This document shows positions 24,160-31,432 of a DNA stretch of 32,201 nucleotides, in pieces. Made by a program: the position numbers and the translations under genes. This DNA comes from Candidatus Aenigmarchaeota archaeon CG_4_9_14_3_um_filter_37_18 (lineage in GTDB: Archaea > Aenigmatarchaeota > Aenigmatarchaeia > CG10238-14). The notes beneath the pieces are model-generated. The model saw only the letters and a list, made by a program, of their open reading frames with translations. It ran no database searches and had not been told where the DNA came from. The stretch lies in NCBI GenBank assembly GCA_002789635.1, contig PFTQ01000002.1, positions 1 to 32,201 of the forward strand, written 5' to 3'. Every line of letters starts with the position of its first letter. Within the stretch, counting starts at the first letter, position 1.

Positions 24160-24369
24160 ATACCAGAAGAAGCGGTTCCCGCAGAAGTAGTTGAACTATT
24201 AGGTAGAACAGGTGTACGTGGAGTAATGCAGGCCAGATGCAGGGTATTAGAAGGGAAGGATAAAGGAAAAGTTCTGATAAGGAATATTTTCGGTCCAGTC
24301 AGAGTCAAGGATATATTGATGCTCAGGGAAACAGAAATGGAATTTTCAAGCAGAATGGAGAGGAAGTAG
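24160..24369 (+). CDS. rps28e: Ribosomal protein eS28, with an ATA initiation codon
   Basis: 69 residues. [61 protein letters not shown] is a full-length eS28, a one-domain OB-fold protein of the small subunit. No ATG, GTG or TTG occurs in frame between the eL8 stop (24157-24159) and codon 23, which is inside the conserved core. The codon immediately after the eL8 stop is ATA, giving the usual eS28 N-terminus. GGTGAT (24151-24156) sits upstream with the same geometry as in rpoD (GGTGAT then TTG). An AUA start is therefore likely. Alternatives are stop-codon readthrough from eL8 or a sequence error. Its stop directly abuts the eL24 ATG. Confidence 0.9.
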   Translation: MPEEAVPAEVVELLGRTGVRGVMQARCRVLEGKDKGKVLIRNIFGPVRVKDILMLRETEMEFSSRMERK

Positions 24370-24549
24370 ATGTCGAAATGCTCTTTTTGCGGGAAAACTT
24401 TAAAGACAGGGACAGGGAAAATGTTTGTAACTAATGTGAACAAGATATATTATTTTTGCTCTGGAAAATGCGAGAAGAACTGGAGCATGGGCAGAAATCC
24501 AAAGAAATTCAAGTGGACTGAAGACTACAGGAAAGAGAAGGCACACTAG
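24370..24549 (+). CDS. rpl24e: Ribosomal protein eL24
   Basis: 59 residues, a standard archaeal eL24. The zinc finger cysteines are CSFC at positions 4 and 7 and CSGKC at 30 and 34. The GRNPKKFKWTEDYRK segment is the conserved rRNA-binding tail. The ATG directly follows the eS28 stop. In many archaea ndk and infB come next; here a nuclease-like gene follows instead. Confidence 0.96.
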   Translation: MSKCSFCGKTLKTGTGKMFVTNVNKIYYFCSGKCEKNWSMGRNPKKFKWTEDYRKEKAH

Positions 24550-24612
24550 ATTTAATAGTTCTTTTTTCATCTTAAGAGTTAATATTAAATAGAGGGAAGT
24601 CTATTCTCTATT

Positions 24613-26040
24613 ATGAGTATCACTAGTTCGTTTGGGAGAAAGGAAATACTGGATAAAATAAGTAATAAAAGAGTAATAATATCATCGGAACAAACAAGAG
24701 AGTTATTGTGGCTATCTAAAGTATCGATGAAAGTAAATAAGTGGAGTGATTTTTGCGAAAAAATGGACATTAGCATTTCTACCTTAAAGAAATGGAGAAA
24801 GGGTAAAAGTAGTATAGATGGTGATTTCTTAGGAAAAATTGTTAAACTGATTCCAGAAGAAAAATATTACTTGTTCAAAAATATGAAAATACTTGATAAA
24901 AATTGGGGAAGGTCAAAAGGTGGAAAAAAGAGTGTAGAGGCAAGAATTGAAAAATGGGGGGTGGAAGGTTTTAATAAACAACTTCTAGAAGCATCTCTCG
25001 CATCTGGTGGTTTTTTAAATTGGCATAAAACAATGAAGAGAAACCAGCCAAAAATGTATTCTGAAATTCAGAGAAAAAGATGGAAGAATTATATTGAAAT
25101 AATTAATAGGGATCCGAAGTTTCATCAAAGGAAAACGAAAACAATAATAGAAAGATTTGGGAAGGACTTTTTCACGAAGATTGGACTTAAAGGAGCTGAA
25201 TCGGGTAAAGTAAACGAGATTGAAAGAGCTGTAATCCATATCAACAAGAAACTATTTCCTTCGATTAAATTCAAAACCCACATGACATTATATGATGTTA
25301 ATTTAGATTGTGTTTATATCAAAAAACAAAAGATTATAGCTGTCGAAGAAATACTAGGATCAAGAAAAAATAGAAGTGTAACGTTTTTTGAATTAGCGAA
25401 TATTCTGGAAAAAAAGAGAGTACTGGAAAAAAACGGTCTTAAAGTTCCATTCTTTCTAACAACTCGATTCAAAACTCCATACCAAAGGTATTTCCACTGT
25501 GACGGTTGTTTATGGATGATAGACAACGATATAATACCTATATTTACCGATTTAGAATGGTCAATAAAAACCAAGCAAGAAATTATAGAAAAAAATTCAT
25601 ATGATCTTAAAAATATTGATAACTTTTGCAGGTCGATTATACAAAAGAATAAAAGTCGTATGAAATCGGGAGTCAAGATAGAAATTAACAGAAAATTTGA
25701 TTCTTTTGAACAAAGCGTGGATAATATCCTTAAAAAAAATGGTATTAAGACTGGTGGAAAAAGAGCCTTAAGGACGGTTTATAATACTTATATAGTCTCC
25801 GACAATTTTATGAAAGAAAAAAATACCGCTATTTTTATATCTAAAAGGCATATAGGAAGTATATTAGGAAACTGTTTAATTGCTAAATTATTGCTAGTTT
25901 CGCCAGTAAAAACAATAGGTATAATAATTTCTCCAAAGAGAGAAATAAAAAGGAAAATTGTTAAAAAGTTAATTGACTTATATGTGGATAAATTTTATTA
26001 TAACTTGAAAGAATTTGAAAAGGATTTAGAGGGCCGATAG
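24613..26040 (+). CDS. Nuclease-like mobile gene ending inside tRNA-Ala
   Basis: 475 residues. The N-terminus has a helix-turn-helix-like DFCEKMDISISTLKKWRKGKSSIDGDFLGKIVKLI, similar in its WRKGK core to the LAGLIDADG protein at 12336. The middle contains two RYG/KWG repeats (KWGVEGFNKQLLEAS, RFGKDFFTKIGLKGAESG). Around residues 230-260, LYDVNLDCVYIKKQKIIAVEEI has the D...E-x-E pattern of a PD-(D/E)XK-like nuclease; that assignment is inference. A TATA-like ATTAAATAG lies about 20 bp before the ATG (leaderless). The last codons and TAG stop (26031-26040) are the first ten bases of tRNA-Ala. It interrupts the usual eL24-ndk-infB order. Confidence 0.65.
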   Translation: MSITSSFGRKEILDKISNKRVIISSEQTRELLWLSKVSMKVNKWSDFCEKMDISISTLKKWRKGKSSIDGDFLGKIVKLIPEEKYYLFKNMKILDKNWGRSKGGKKSVEARIEKWGVEGFNKQLLEASLASGGFLNWHKTMKRNQPKMYSEIQRKRWKNYIEIINRDPKFHQRKTKTIIERFGKDFFTKIGLKGAESGKVNEIERAVIHINKKLFPSIKFKTHMTLYDVNLDCVYIKKQKIIAVEEILGSRKNRSVTFFELANILEKKRVLEKNGLKVPFFLTTRFKTPYQRYFHCDGCLWMIDNDIIPIFTDLEWSIKTKQEIIEKNSYDLKNIDNFCRSIIQKNKSRMKSGVKIEINRKFDSFEQSVDNILKKNGIKTGGKRALRTVYNTYIVSDNFMKEKNTAIFISKRHIGSILGNCLIAKLLLVSPVKTIGIIISPKREIKRKIVKKLIDLYVDKFYYNLKEFEKDLEGR

Positions 26041-26131
26041 ATCAACGGTAGATCAAGAATGCCGAAATCGCTTCCTTGGCAATAATTTACCAATCTGGAA
26101 GAGGCTTGGGGTTCAAATCCCCATCGGTCCA
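26031..26131 (+). tRNA. tRNA-Ala (anticodon GGC) with two introns
   Basis: The acceptor is GGGCCGA (26031-26037) with TCGGTCC (26124-26130), discriminator A, and the G3-U70 wobble that defines alanine tRNA. The D arm is GATC...GATC. The T arm is TGGGG-TTCAAAT-CCCCA. Intron 2 (26082-26095, 14 nt) is at 37/38, with a clean bulge-helix-bulge: central helix TTGG/CCAA, bulges CAA and TCT. It leaves loop TTGGCAT and stem CTTCC/GGAAG. A 15-nt insert separates the D and anticodon arms. Placed at 26052-26066 it gives central helix CGGT/GCCG, and removal restores a 72-nt tRNA; cut sites may slide by 3 nt. The upstream nuclease-like CDS stops inside its first ten bases. Confidence 0.9.
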
Positions 26132-26140
26132 TTGAAATAA

Positions 26141-27367
26141 TTATACAGAATCTTGATGGTTCTTAATCTTCAAGTAAATTAATGAAATTAATGTGATTAC
26201 AAAACCTGATAAAATAATTCCTACTTTTAAATCCAAATAATCAGAAATTAGACCAAAAGCAACTAGACCAAAAATTTCCCCAATTTTCATATTAAATGAG
26301 TTTACAGAAAGAACAGTTGCTCTTATTTTAGACGGAACGAACTTATTGAAAAGTTCCCTGAAAGCTGGGGCTGTACTTGCAGCAAATTCTCCAATTGAAG
26401 TATATGCAATCATACTTAAAAATAATACAGGCAAATATTTCGCAAATCCAATCCCTAAAATTGCTATTCCAAATAAAAAAGTAAACAATGCCAATGAGGA
26501 CTTGTTTCCCCCAACAAACTTTACTATTTTCTGACTATAATTCAAACTAAATATGGTGATGAAGCCAGCAATAGACAATGCAAAACCCAAGAATTGTGGG
26601 GGTAAACCAACTTGAACGACATAAGGTTGATAAGAATTATAAGAAATCGTAGTAGCGAATGTTAACAAAGTCATGATCACTGTTAATGTAAATATTATTG
26701 GGTGGCTAAAAGCATGTTTAAATCCTCTTTTACCTGTTTTAACGGTTTCTATCAATACCTTTCTGATTTTAACATCTTTTCTTTCAAAATAATCTTCTTT
26801 GCCGAAAATAAGGACAAAAAATGCCAAAATTATCATACCAATTGATGTTGCCCAAAAAGCCTTATCAAATCCATATCTCACAAGAATACCACCTAAAAAT
26901 GGACCAATTACAAACCCTAAGGATGAAATGCCACCCCACCTACCAAAAAATCTGTGCAATTGTTCTGATTTTTTCTTATGTTTAATTGTGTCAACAAACC
27001 AAGCCTCTAAAGCACCTGTTTCAAGAGTAAAAGAAATCCCAGCTATAAAATAAAATAACATCAATAGAGGTAAGTTTGATCCACTTAGTAGTATACCCAC
27101 AAAAGCTAGCCCAGTAATTAAATAAGATAGAAAAACAGATATTTTTCTACCAAAAACGTCAGCAATCGCACCAGTAGGTATTTCAAAAATTAAAGATGAT
27201 ATCGGGTACATCAAGAAAACAAGTGCAATTGAAGAATAGTTTAAACCTAGATCAACAAAATATAGTGTCCAGTATGCTGCCATAAAACCAATAGAAACCC
27301 AATAAATTCCTGTCATTACATAAAAGAAACCAACTGTCTTAAATTCCTCTCTAAATTTTATTGGCAT
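26141..27367 (-). CDS. MFS transporter
   Basis: 408 residues with about twelve hydrophobic helices. The loop between helices 2 and 3 carries the major facilitator signature in the form GAIADVFGRKISVF. After helix 6 a longer cytoplasmic loop (FGKEDYFERKDVKIRKVLIETVKTGKRG) separates the two halves. The family exports drugs or moves sugars and other solutes; the substrate is not readable. It is convergent with tRNA-Ala (9 bp gap) and divergent from the uS13 operon. No regulator is adjacent. Confidence 0.9.
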   Translation of the reverse strand: MPIKFREEFKTVGFFYVMTGIYWVSIGFMAAYWTLYFVDLGLNYSSIALVFLMYPISSLIFEIPTGAIADVFGRKISVFLSYLITGLAFVGILLSGSNLPLLMLFYFIAGISFTLETGALEAWFVDTIKHKKKSEQLHRFFGRWGGISSLGFVIGPFLGGILVRYGFDKAFWATSIGMIILAFFVLIFGKEDYFERKDVKIRKVLIETVKTGKRGFKHAFSHPIIFTLTVIMTLLTFATTISYNSYQPYVVQVGLPPQFLGFALSIAGFITIFSLNYSQKIVKFVGGNKSSLALFTFLFGIAILGIGFAKYLPVLFLSMIAYTSIGEFAASTAPAFRELFNKFVPSKIRATVLSVNSFNMKIGEIFGLVAFGLISDYLDLKVGIILSGFVITLISLIYLKIKNHQDSV

Positions 27368-27448
27368 AATCCAAATTACTCCTTTTTTATTTAATAAATC
27401 TCTTAAAAAGAATAGTGTAAGGAATTAAAAAAACATGCGGGATTATAA

Positions 27449-27479
27449 GCTTTAAAAACATTTACTTTAAAATAAATGT
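27449..27479 (+). promoter_or_regulatory. Promoter and leader palindrome of the uS13 operon
   Basis: GCTTTAAAAAC (27449-27459) is a TATA-like box about 30 bp before the ATG at 27489. A perfect inverted repeat, ACATTTA (27458-27464) and TAAATGT (27473-27479), separated by 8 bp, covers the expected transcription start. It could be an operator or a leader hairpin. Confidence 0.45.
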
Positions 27480-27488
27480 GAGAGTTAT

Positions 27489-27986
27489 ATGGAAAAAATA
27501 CAAAATCAAAAACAACCCAAGCAAGAGCTGAGGGGAATAGTGAGAATACTCGGCTCAGACATGAAAGGGGAAAGAAACCTATACGTCTCGCTCCAGGGGA
27601 TAAAAGGTGTAGGCGCAAACTTGGCTAATGCTATTTGTAAAATAGGCAGCTTTGAAAGGAATAAAAAAGTCGGAACACTAACAGATCAAGATATCAAAAA
27701 AATAGAAGAAATATTAAAAGACCCGACAAAAGCTGGGATTCCTGAATGGATGTTCAACAGAAAAAAAGATCCGGAATCAGGGAAAAATATTCATATAACA
27801 GGTCCTGACCTCCCGTTTACTCATCAGCAGGATATAAAAGCAGAGATAAGACTGAAGAGTTATAAAGGCGTCAGGCATATGCTCGGACAGCCTGTAAGAG
27901 GCCAGAGAACTAGAAGTTCATTCAGAAAAGGCCGCAGCGTTGGTGTCGTAAGGAAAAAACAGCAGCCTACCAAGAAGAAAGAGTGA
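27489..27986 (+). CDS. rps13: Ribosomal protein uS13
   Basis: 165 residues, an archaeal S13 of the head of the small subunit. LRGIVRILGSDMKGERNLYVSLQGIKGVGANLANAIC is the conserved N-terminal helix-turn-helix region. DIKAEIRLKSYKGVRHMLGQPVRGQRTRSSFRKGR is the strongly conserved tRNA-contacting C-terminal segment. The tail is basic. It heads the universal archaeal order uS13-uS4-uS11-rpoD. Confidence 0.97.
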   Translation: MEKIQNQKQPKQELRGIVRILGSDMKGERNLYVSLQGIKGVGANLANAICKIGSFERNKKVGTLTDQDIKKIEEILKDPTKAGIPEWMFNRKKDPESGKNIHITGPDLPFTHQQDIKAEIRLKSYKGVRHMLGQPVRGQRTRSSFRKGRSVGVVRKKQQPTKKKE

Positions 27987-27990
27987 TTAA

Positions 27991-28602
27991 ATGAGAAAGA
28001 TGAGAAGCATCATTAAAAAGCCATTAAGACCATGGGATAAAGAGAGAATAGATCAAGAAAAAAAACTTTTGCAGAAATACGGCTTAAGAAGAAAGAGAGA
28101 AATATGGAAAGTTGAGTCCATCCTCAGAAATTACAGGCACAGGGCCAGAGTTATCGAGGCAAAAGACGATAAAAATGGTGAAAAAATACTTTTAGATTAT
28201 CTTTATAAAATGGGCATAATTGAAAAGAGAGACGTTGATTTAGGTTCTGTTCTTGGGTTGAAAATAGATAACATCCTTAACAGGAGGTTGCAGACAATAG
28301 TCCTTGAAAAAGGCCTTGCAAATACAGCCACGCAATCCCGCCAATTGATAACCCATGGGCATATTGCTATTGATGAAAGAAGAACTGTATTCCCAAGCTA
28401 TCTTGTACCTAGGGATCTGGAAGGAAAAATCGAATATTATGGGAAGTTTACATTTGAAAAAATAGAGAAGCCAAAATCTAAGGCTGAACCAGAAGAAAAA
28501 CCCAAAATAGAAAGTGATATTCCAAAGAAAGAAAAGCCAGCCGAAGTTCAAGAAGCAAAGCCGAAAGAGCAACCAGAACCTGTCGAGAAAAAAGGTGAGT
28601 AA
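27991..28602 (+). CDS. rps4: Ribosomal protein uS4
   Basis: 203 residues. The N-terminal region (RPWDKERIDQEKKLLQKYGLRRKREIWKVESILRNYRHRAR) and the S4 RNA-binding domain (LQTIVLEKGLANTATQSRQLITHGHIAIDERR) are conserved. After the S4 domain an unusual ~45-residue tail rich in Lys, Glu and Pro begins (EKPKSKAEPEEKPK...PKEQPEPVEKK). It is probably disordered; similar tails occur in other archaea. The start lies 4 bp after the uS13 stop, and the stop directly abuts the uS11 start. Confidence 0.96.
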   Translation: MRKMRSIIKKPLRPWDKERIDQEKKLLQKYGLRRKREIWKVESILRNYRHRARVIEAKDDKNGEKILLDYLYKMGIIEKRDVDLGSVLGLKIDNILNRRLQTIVLEKGLANTATQSRQLITHGHIAIDERRTVFPSYLVPRDLEGKIEYYGKFTFEKIEKPKSKAEPEEKPKIESDIPKKEKPAEVQEAKPKEQPEPVEKKGE

Positions 28603-29046
28603 TTGGTGAAAGAAATAAAGAGAAAACCGATTCAGAAAAAGTATGAGCTTAGGGGACTTAAGGAAGGTTCCTGGGGCGTTGCACATATTTTCTCAAGTGT
28701 TAATAATACTATCATTCATATCACGGACATTACATGCTCAGAAACTATTGCCAAATACTCTGGAGGCCAGATGACTTCCAAGGATAGGGAAAAGGGTGAT
28801 GCATTTCCTGCTTTGAAAGCTTCCAGCAAGGCTGCAGAAGAAGCAATGGAAAAAGGTATAATTGGCGTCAATATAAGAGTGAGAGGTAAAGGCGGGCATC
28901 ACAAGAAAGCACCAGGTAAGGGTGCGCAACCTGCTATCCGTGCATTAGCGAGGGCAGGCCTAAAAATAGGGTTAATAGAAGATACAACTCCGACTCCAAC
29001 GGACTCAACTCGCAAAAAAGGAGGTCGCCGTGGAAGAAGGGTCTAG
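28603..29046 (+). CDS. rps11: Ribosomal protein uS11
   Basis: 147 residues. [34 protein letters not shown], the Ala-rich middle and the C-terminal [23 protein letters not shown] are the universal uS11 signature. The start is TTG at 28603, 5 nt after GGTG (28594-28597); GTG at 28606 is the alternative. In archaea rpoD normally follows; here a minus-strand nuclease-like gene lies in between. Confidence 0.97.
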   Translation: MVKEIKRKPIQKKYELRGLKEGSWGVAHIFSSVNNTIIHITDITCSETIAKYSGGQMTSKDREKGDAFPALKASSKAAEEAMEKGIIGVNIRVRGKGGHHKKAPGKGAQPAIRALARAGLKIGLIEDTTPTPTDSTRKKGGRRGRRV

Positions 29047-29049
29047 TTA

Positions 29050-29066
29050 TTAATTTATATACATTA
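29050..29066 (+). terminator. Possible short terminator after uS11
   Basis: The 22 bp between uS11 and the convergent nuclease-like gene are almost pure A/T, ending near CTAGATTTTTATAA. A single T5 run is weak as a terminator, so rpoD might still be cotranscribed through the insert. Low confidence. Confidence 0.25.
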
Positions 29067-29068
29067 AA

Positions 29069-30169
29069 CTAGATTTTTATAATATTTGGTATCCTACTAA
29101 AATCGTTAACAAAACAAAAATCCGAATTAACTACTGACTTTCTAATTATGTTCTTCACCATGAATTCCTTATCTTTTCTACATTTTATAGCAAATATCGT
29201 CATCAAATTTGGATTTTCTATTTTTAATAGCTGGAATCTGTGATCCACAAAAAACAATCTTCTTTCAATATCCGAAAATCTCTTTGTTAAGAAACTAGTT
29301 ACCTCAATTACAAAACTTGGGTTATCTGAATTAGGAACACTGAAATCTACATTAAACTCTTTTCTGAAACCACGTACAAAAGAATGGATATTGAAGGGGA
29401 TATTATTAGATTCTAATATTTTTTTAACTATTAACTCATCTGGTTCGAAAAAACTGAATTTTTTAAAGTTTTTCAGAGTTTTTTTCAAATCAACATTCCC
29501 CATGAGTTCAATCTCTTTAAACAATTCTTCTATATCAATCATTATCGATATTGCACTTTCTGGCATCATTCTAAACTCAAACGACTCCCATTTTCTGATA
29601 TGTCTAGAAGCGATTTTCAATAATGAACTGAATTTATTGATATTCATTCCAAAAATAACCCTAAAAACCACCAAAAATCTTGGGTTTCTTACTATTATGT
29701 TGGGATCAAATGATGTAAAATTTTTTGTTTCCTTTTTCAGTAAATTAAATTGAAAAATGAAATCCTTTTCGGTCATTTCAAAAATTCTCTTCAATTTAAA
29801 TTTTGGTTTTGGAAATTCAATGAAGAACTTGTTTCTTGCATTTCTACATTCTCTCCAATTCTTAATTACATCATCTATTTCTATCTTATTTTTTCTCAAA
29901 AATTCTCTCTCAAAAAATTCCGAAACCAAAATTCTATTAGAAATTATTTTAAATCCTTGCCTACCCGCTTCAAAATGCCTCACAAATTGTTTACCTTTGT
30001 CCAACTTATTGTTTAGATCTCTTTGCGATAGACCCAAACAACATCTTAAAATTATCAAAAACTGTGGATTCTCCAAAAATAATTCAGGTCTAATCTCTGT
30101 AAAATCGTTAGTTTTATTTCTGATTATTTCAAAAACATTCCGGAATTCTTTTTGGTTCACATCCCTCAA
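29069..30169 (-). CDS. Nuclease-like protein with duplicated HTH-type domain, inserted before rpoD
   Basis: 366 residues from a TTG at 30169. Two similar ~65-residue units occur at about residues 17-85 and 153-220: FTEIRPELFLENPQFLIILRCCLGLSQRDLNNKL and FTSFDPNIIVRNPRFLVVFRVIFGMNINKFSSLL. Each continues with a basic helix and E-x-x-x-F/M, resembling XRE-like helix-turn-helix modules. The C-terminal FNVDFSVPNSDNPSFVIEVTSFLTKR has a D...E-V-T pattern like a PD-(D/E)XK nuclease with the Lys replaced. The frame stays open for 36 codons upstream (to 30277) without ATG, GTG or TTG, and that stretch (LIPLVKIVFGDRLGIPDDL) looks coding, so the true start may be a rare codon. No family name can be given. 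Confidence 0.6.
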   Translation of the reverse strand: MRDVNQKEFRNVFEIIRNKTNDFTEIRPELFLENPQFLIILRCCLGLSQRDLNNKLDKGKQFVRHFEAGRQGFKIISNRILVSEFFEREFLRKNKIEIDDVIKNWRECRNARNKFFIEFPKPKFKLKRIFEMTEKDFIFQFNLLKKETKNFTSFDPNIIVRNPRFLVVFRVIFGMNINKFSSLLKIASRHIRKWESFEFRMMPESAISIMIDIEELFKEIELMGNVDLKKTLKNFKKFSFFEPDELIVKKILESNNIPFNIHSFVRGFRKEFNVDFSVPNSDNPSFVIEVTSFLTKRFSDIERRLFFVDHRFQLLKIENPNLMTIFAIKCRKDKEFMVKNIIRKSVVNSDFCFVNDFSRIPNIIKI

Positions 30170-30548
30170 GTCATCAGGTATCCCAAGTCTATCACCAAAA
30201 ACAATTTTAACAAGCGGTATTAGATGCTTTTCGCAACCAATGTTGGAATGAATTCTAATAAGGAGGTAGTAGATATGTTATTTATGTCAAAATAAAACCT
30301 CTAATAGGACGAAAAAAATAGATAAGTTATTTTATACTTAAAAAAATCTTTTAGTGCTTGAAAAGTTAATTTTTCTGTAAAATAGATTATATTATACCAT
30401 ATTTAACAAAAATGAATCTAAATAATCCTTTATTGGGATGAAATAAAACCTTTAAAGTCTATTAAATTCATTAACTCCAAAACTAAAAACAAAAAGAGAA
30501 ACAAACTTAAACTTTAATAAACTAAAAATAATAGCATTTGGTGATATA
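30170..30548. other. Gap between the nuclease-like gene and rpoD
   Basis: 379 bp. 30170-30277 is an in-frame open extension of the minus-strand nuclease-like gene. At 30261-30267 the plus strand has a perfect AGGAGGT, 7 nt before an ATG that opens a six-codon frame (MLFMSK). From 30300 to 30539 the sequence is very AT-rich and probably holds the rpoD promoter (TTTAAAG-like boxes near 30450 and 30513). GGTGAT at 30540-30545 is the rpoD ribosome-binding site. Confidence 0.4.
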
Positions 30549-31166
30549 TTGAAAGTAAAAATCTTGAAAAAATCCAACGAAAGAATAGAATTTGAAGTAG
30601 AAGGATTAACACCTGGATTAGCAGGAGAATTAAGGAGAATAATGCTTTCTGAGATCCCGACAATGGCTATAGAGTGGGTCGACTTCCACAAGAACGATTC
30701 GATCATCTGGGATGAAATAATCGCAAGCCGCCTTGGCCTGATACCGTTAGTTTTCAATTCTAAATTGTATGGGATGAAAGATGAGTGCAAATGCGACGGC
30801 AAAGGATGCAGCAGATGCCAGGTCATGCTAGCGTTAAAAAAGAAAGGCCCTTGCATGGTATATTCCGAGGATCTTAAATCATCTGACAAGGAAGTCAAGC
30901 CAATCTACGGCAAGATACCGATTGTCGAATTGATGGATAACCAGGAGTTGGAGTTTGAAGCGACTGCGGAGCTAGGATTAGGAAAAGTCCACGCTAAATG
31001 GCAAGGCGCGGTAGTTGGGTATGAAGCCAGCCCGAAAAAAGACAAATACACCTTTATAGTTGAAACGGCTTGTGGGTTAAGCGCTGAAGATGTTGTAAAA
31101 AAGAGTTTTGAAGTCCTTCAGGAAAAGTTGAAAGATTTTGGCACTGATGTGGCAAGATTAAAATAA
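30549..31166 (+). CDS. rpoD: DNA-directed RNA polymerase subunit D
   Basis: 205 residues, the archaeal Rpb3/alpha-like assembly subunit. EFEVEGLTPGLAGELRRIMLSEIPTMAIEWV and EIIASRLGLIPLVF are the conserved dimerisation signatures. A cysteine cluster (Cys80, 82, 87, 90: ECKCDGKGCSRC) lies in the inserted domain, where many archaeal D subunits bind an iron-sulfur cluster. The C-terminal helix (AEDVVKKSFEVLQEKLKDF) completes the fold. The start is TTG, 3 nt after GGTGAT. It follows uS11 in gene order but is separated by the inverted nuclease-like insert. tRNA-Leu begins 24 bp downstream. Confidence 0.96.
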   Translation: MKVKILKKSNERIEFEVEGLTPGLAGELRRIMLSEIPTMAIEWVDFHKNDSIIWDEIIASRLGLIPLVFNSKLYGMKDECKCDGKGCSRCQVMLALKKKGPCMVYSEDLKSSDKEVKPIYGKIPIVELMDNQELEFEATAELGLGKVHAKWQGAVVGYEASPKKDKYTFIVETACGLSAEDVVKKSFEVLQEKLKDFGTDVARLK

Positions 31167-31190
31167 CTAATCCTATAATATTAACTAGAC

Positions 31191-31322
31191 GCAGGGGTTG
31201 CCAAGTCTGGTCAAAGGCGCAGGATTCATTCGAATGCGAAACTCAGAATGCGAAACTTAAGAAAGCCACTTGGGAGATCCTGTCCGTTAGTCGGTCCGTG
31301 AGTTCGAATCTCACCCCCTGCA
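31191..31322 (+). tRNA. tRNA-Leu with two introns; anticodon UAA or CAG
   Basis: The acceptor is GCAGGGG (31191-31197) with CCCCTGC (31315-31321) and discriminator A. The D arm is GCC...GGC. It has a long class II variable arm (31283-31297) and T arm GTGAG-TTCGAAT-CTCAC. Anticodon stem CAGGA/TCCTG closes only after splicing. Intron 1 starts after 31223, with bulge-helix-bulge central helix CGCA/TGCG. Its acceptor region is duplicated (GAATGCGAAACT at 31232-31243 and 31246-31257). Path 1 removes 31224-31254 and 31262-31276, giving loop CTTAAGA (UAA). Path 2 removes 31224-31240 and 31248-31276, giving loop CTCAGAA (CAG). Both give 86 nt, and both second introns pair with TGGG at 31271-31274. 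Confidence 0.88.
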
Positions 31323-31432
31323 TCCTTGTTGTATCAGGGAGTACTGACCTATAATCTTCAGAATTTTTTGGATTTTGGGTATAGTGAAACATTATTAAGA
31401 CCCAACTCGTAATCTGGAGATATTATTTTGGA

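Noticed and set aside
24160..24369. eL8-eS28 single fused protein by stop readthrough
   Set aside because: Possible in principle because the frames match, but a well-placed ribosome-binding site before ATA makes separate initiation simpler.
31225..31277. Single intron in tRNA-Leu at 37/38 leaving loop TTCATTA (anticodon CAU)
   Set aside because: A CAU anticodon does not fit a class II leucine tRNA, and the intron inner helix fails; the two-intron models give proper Leu loops.
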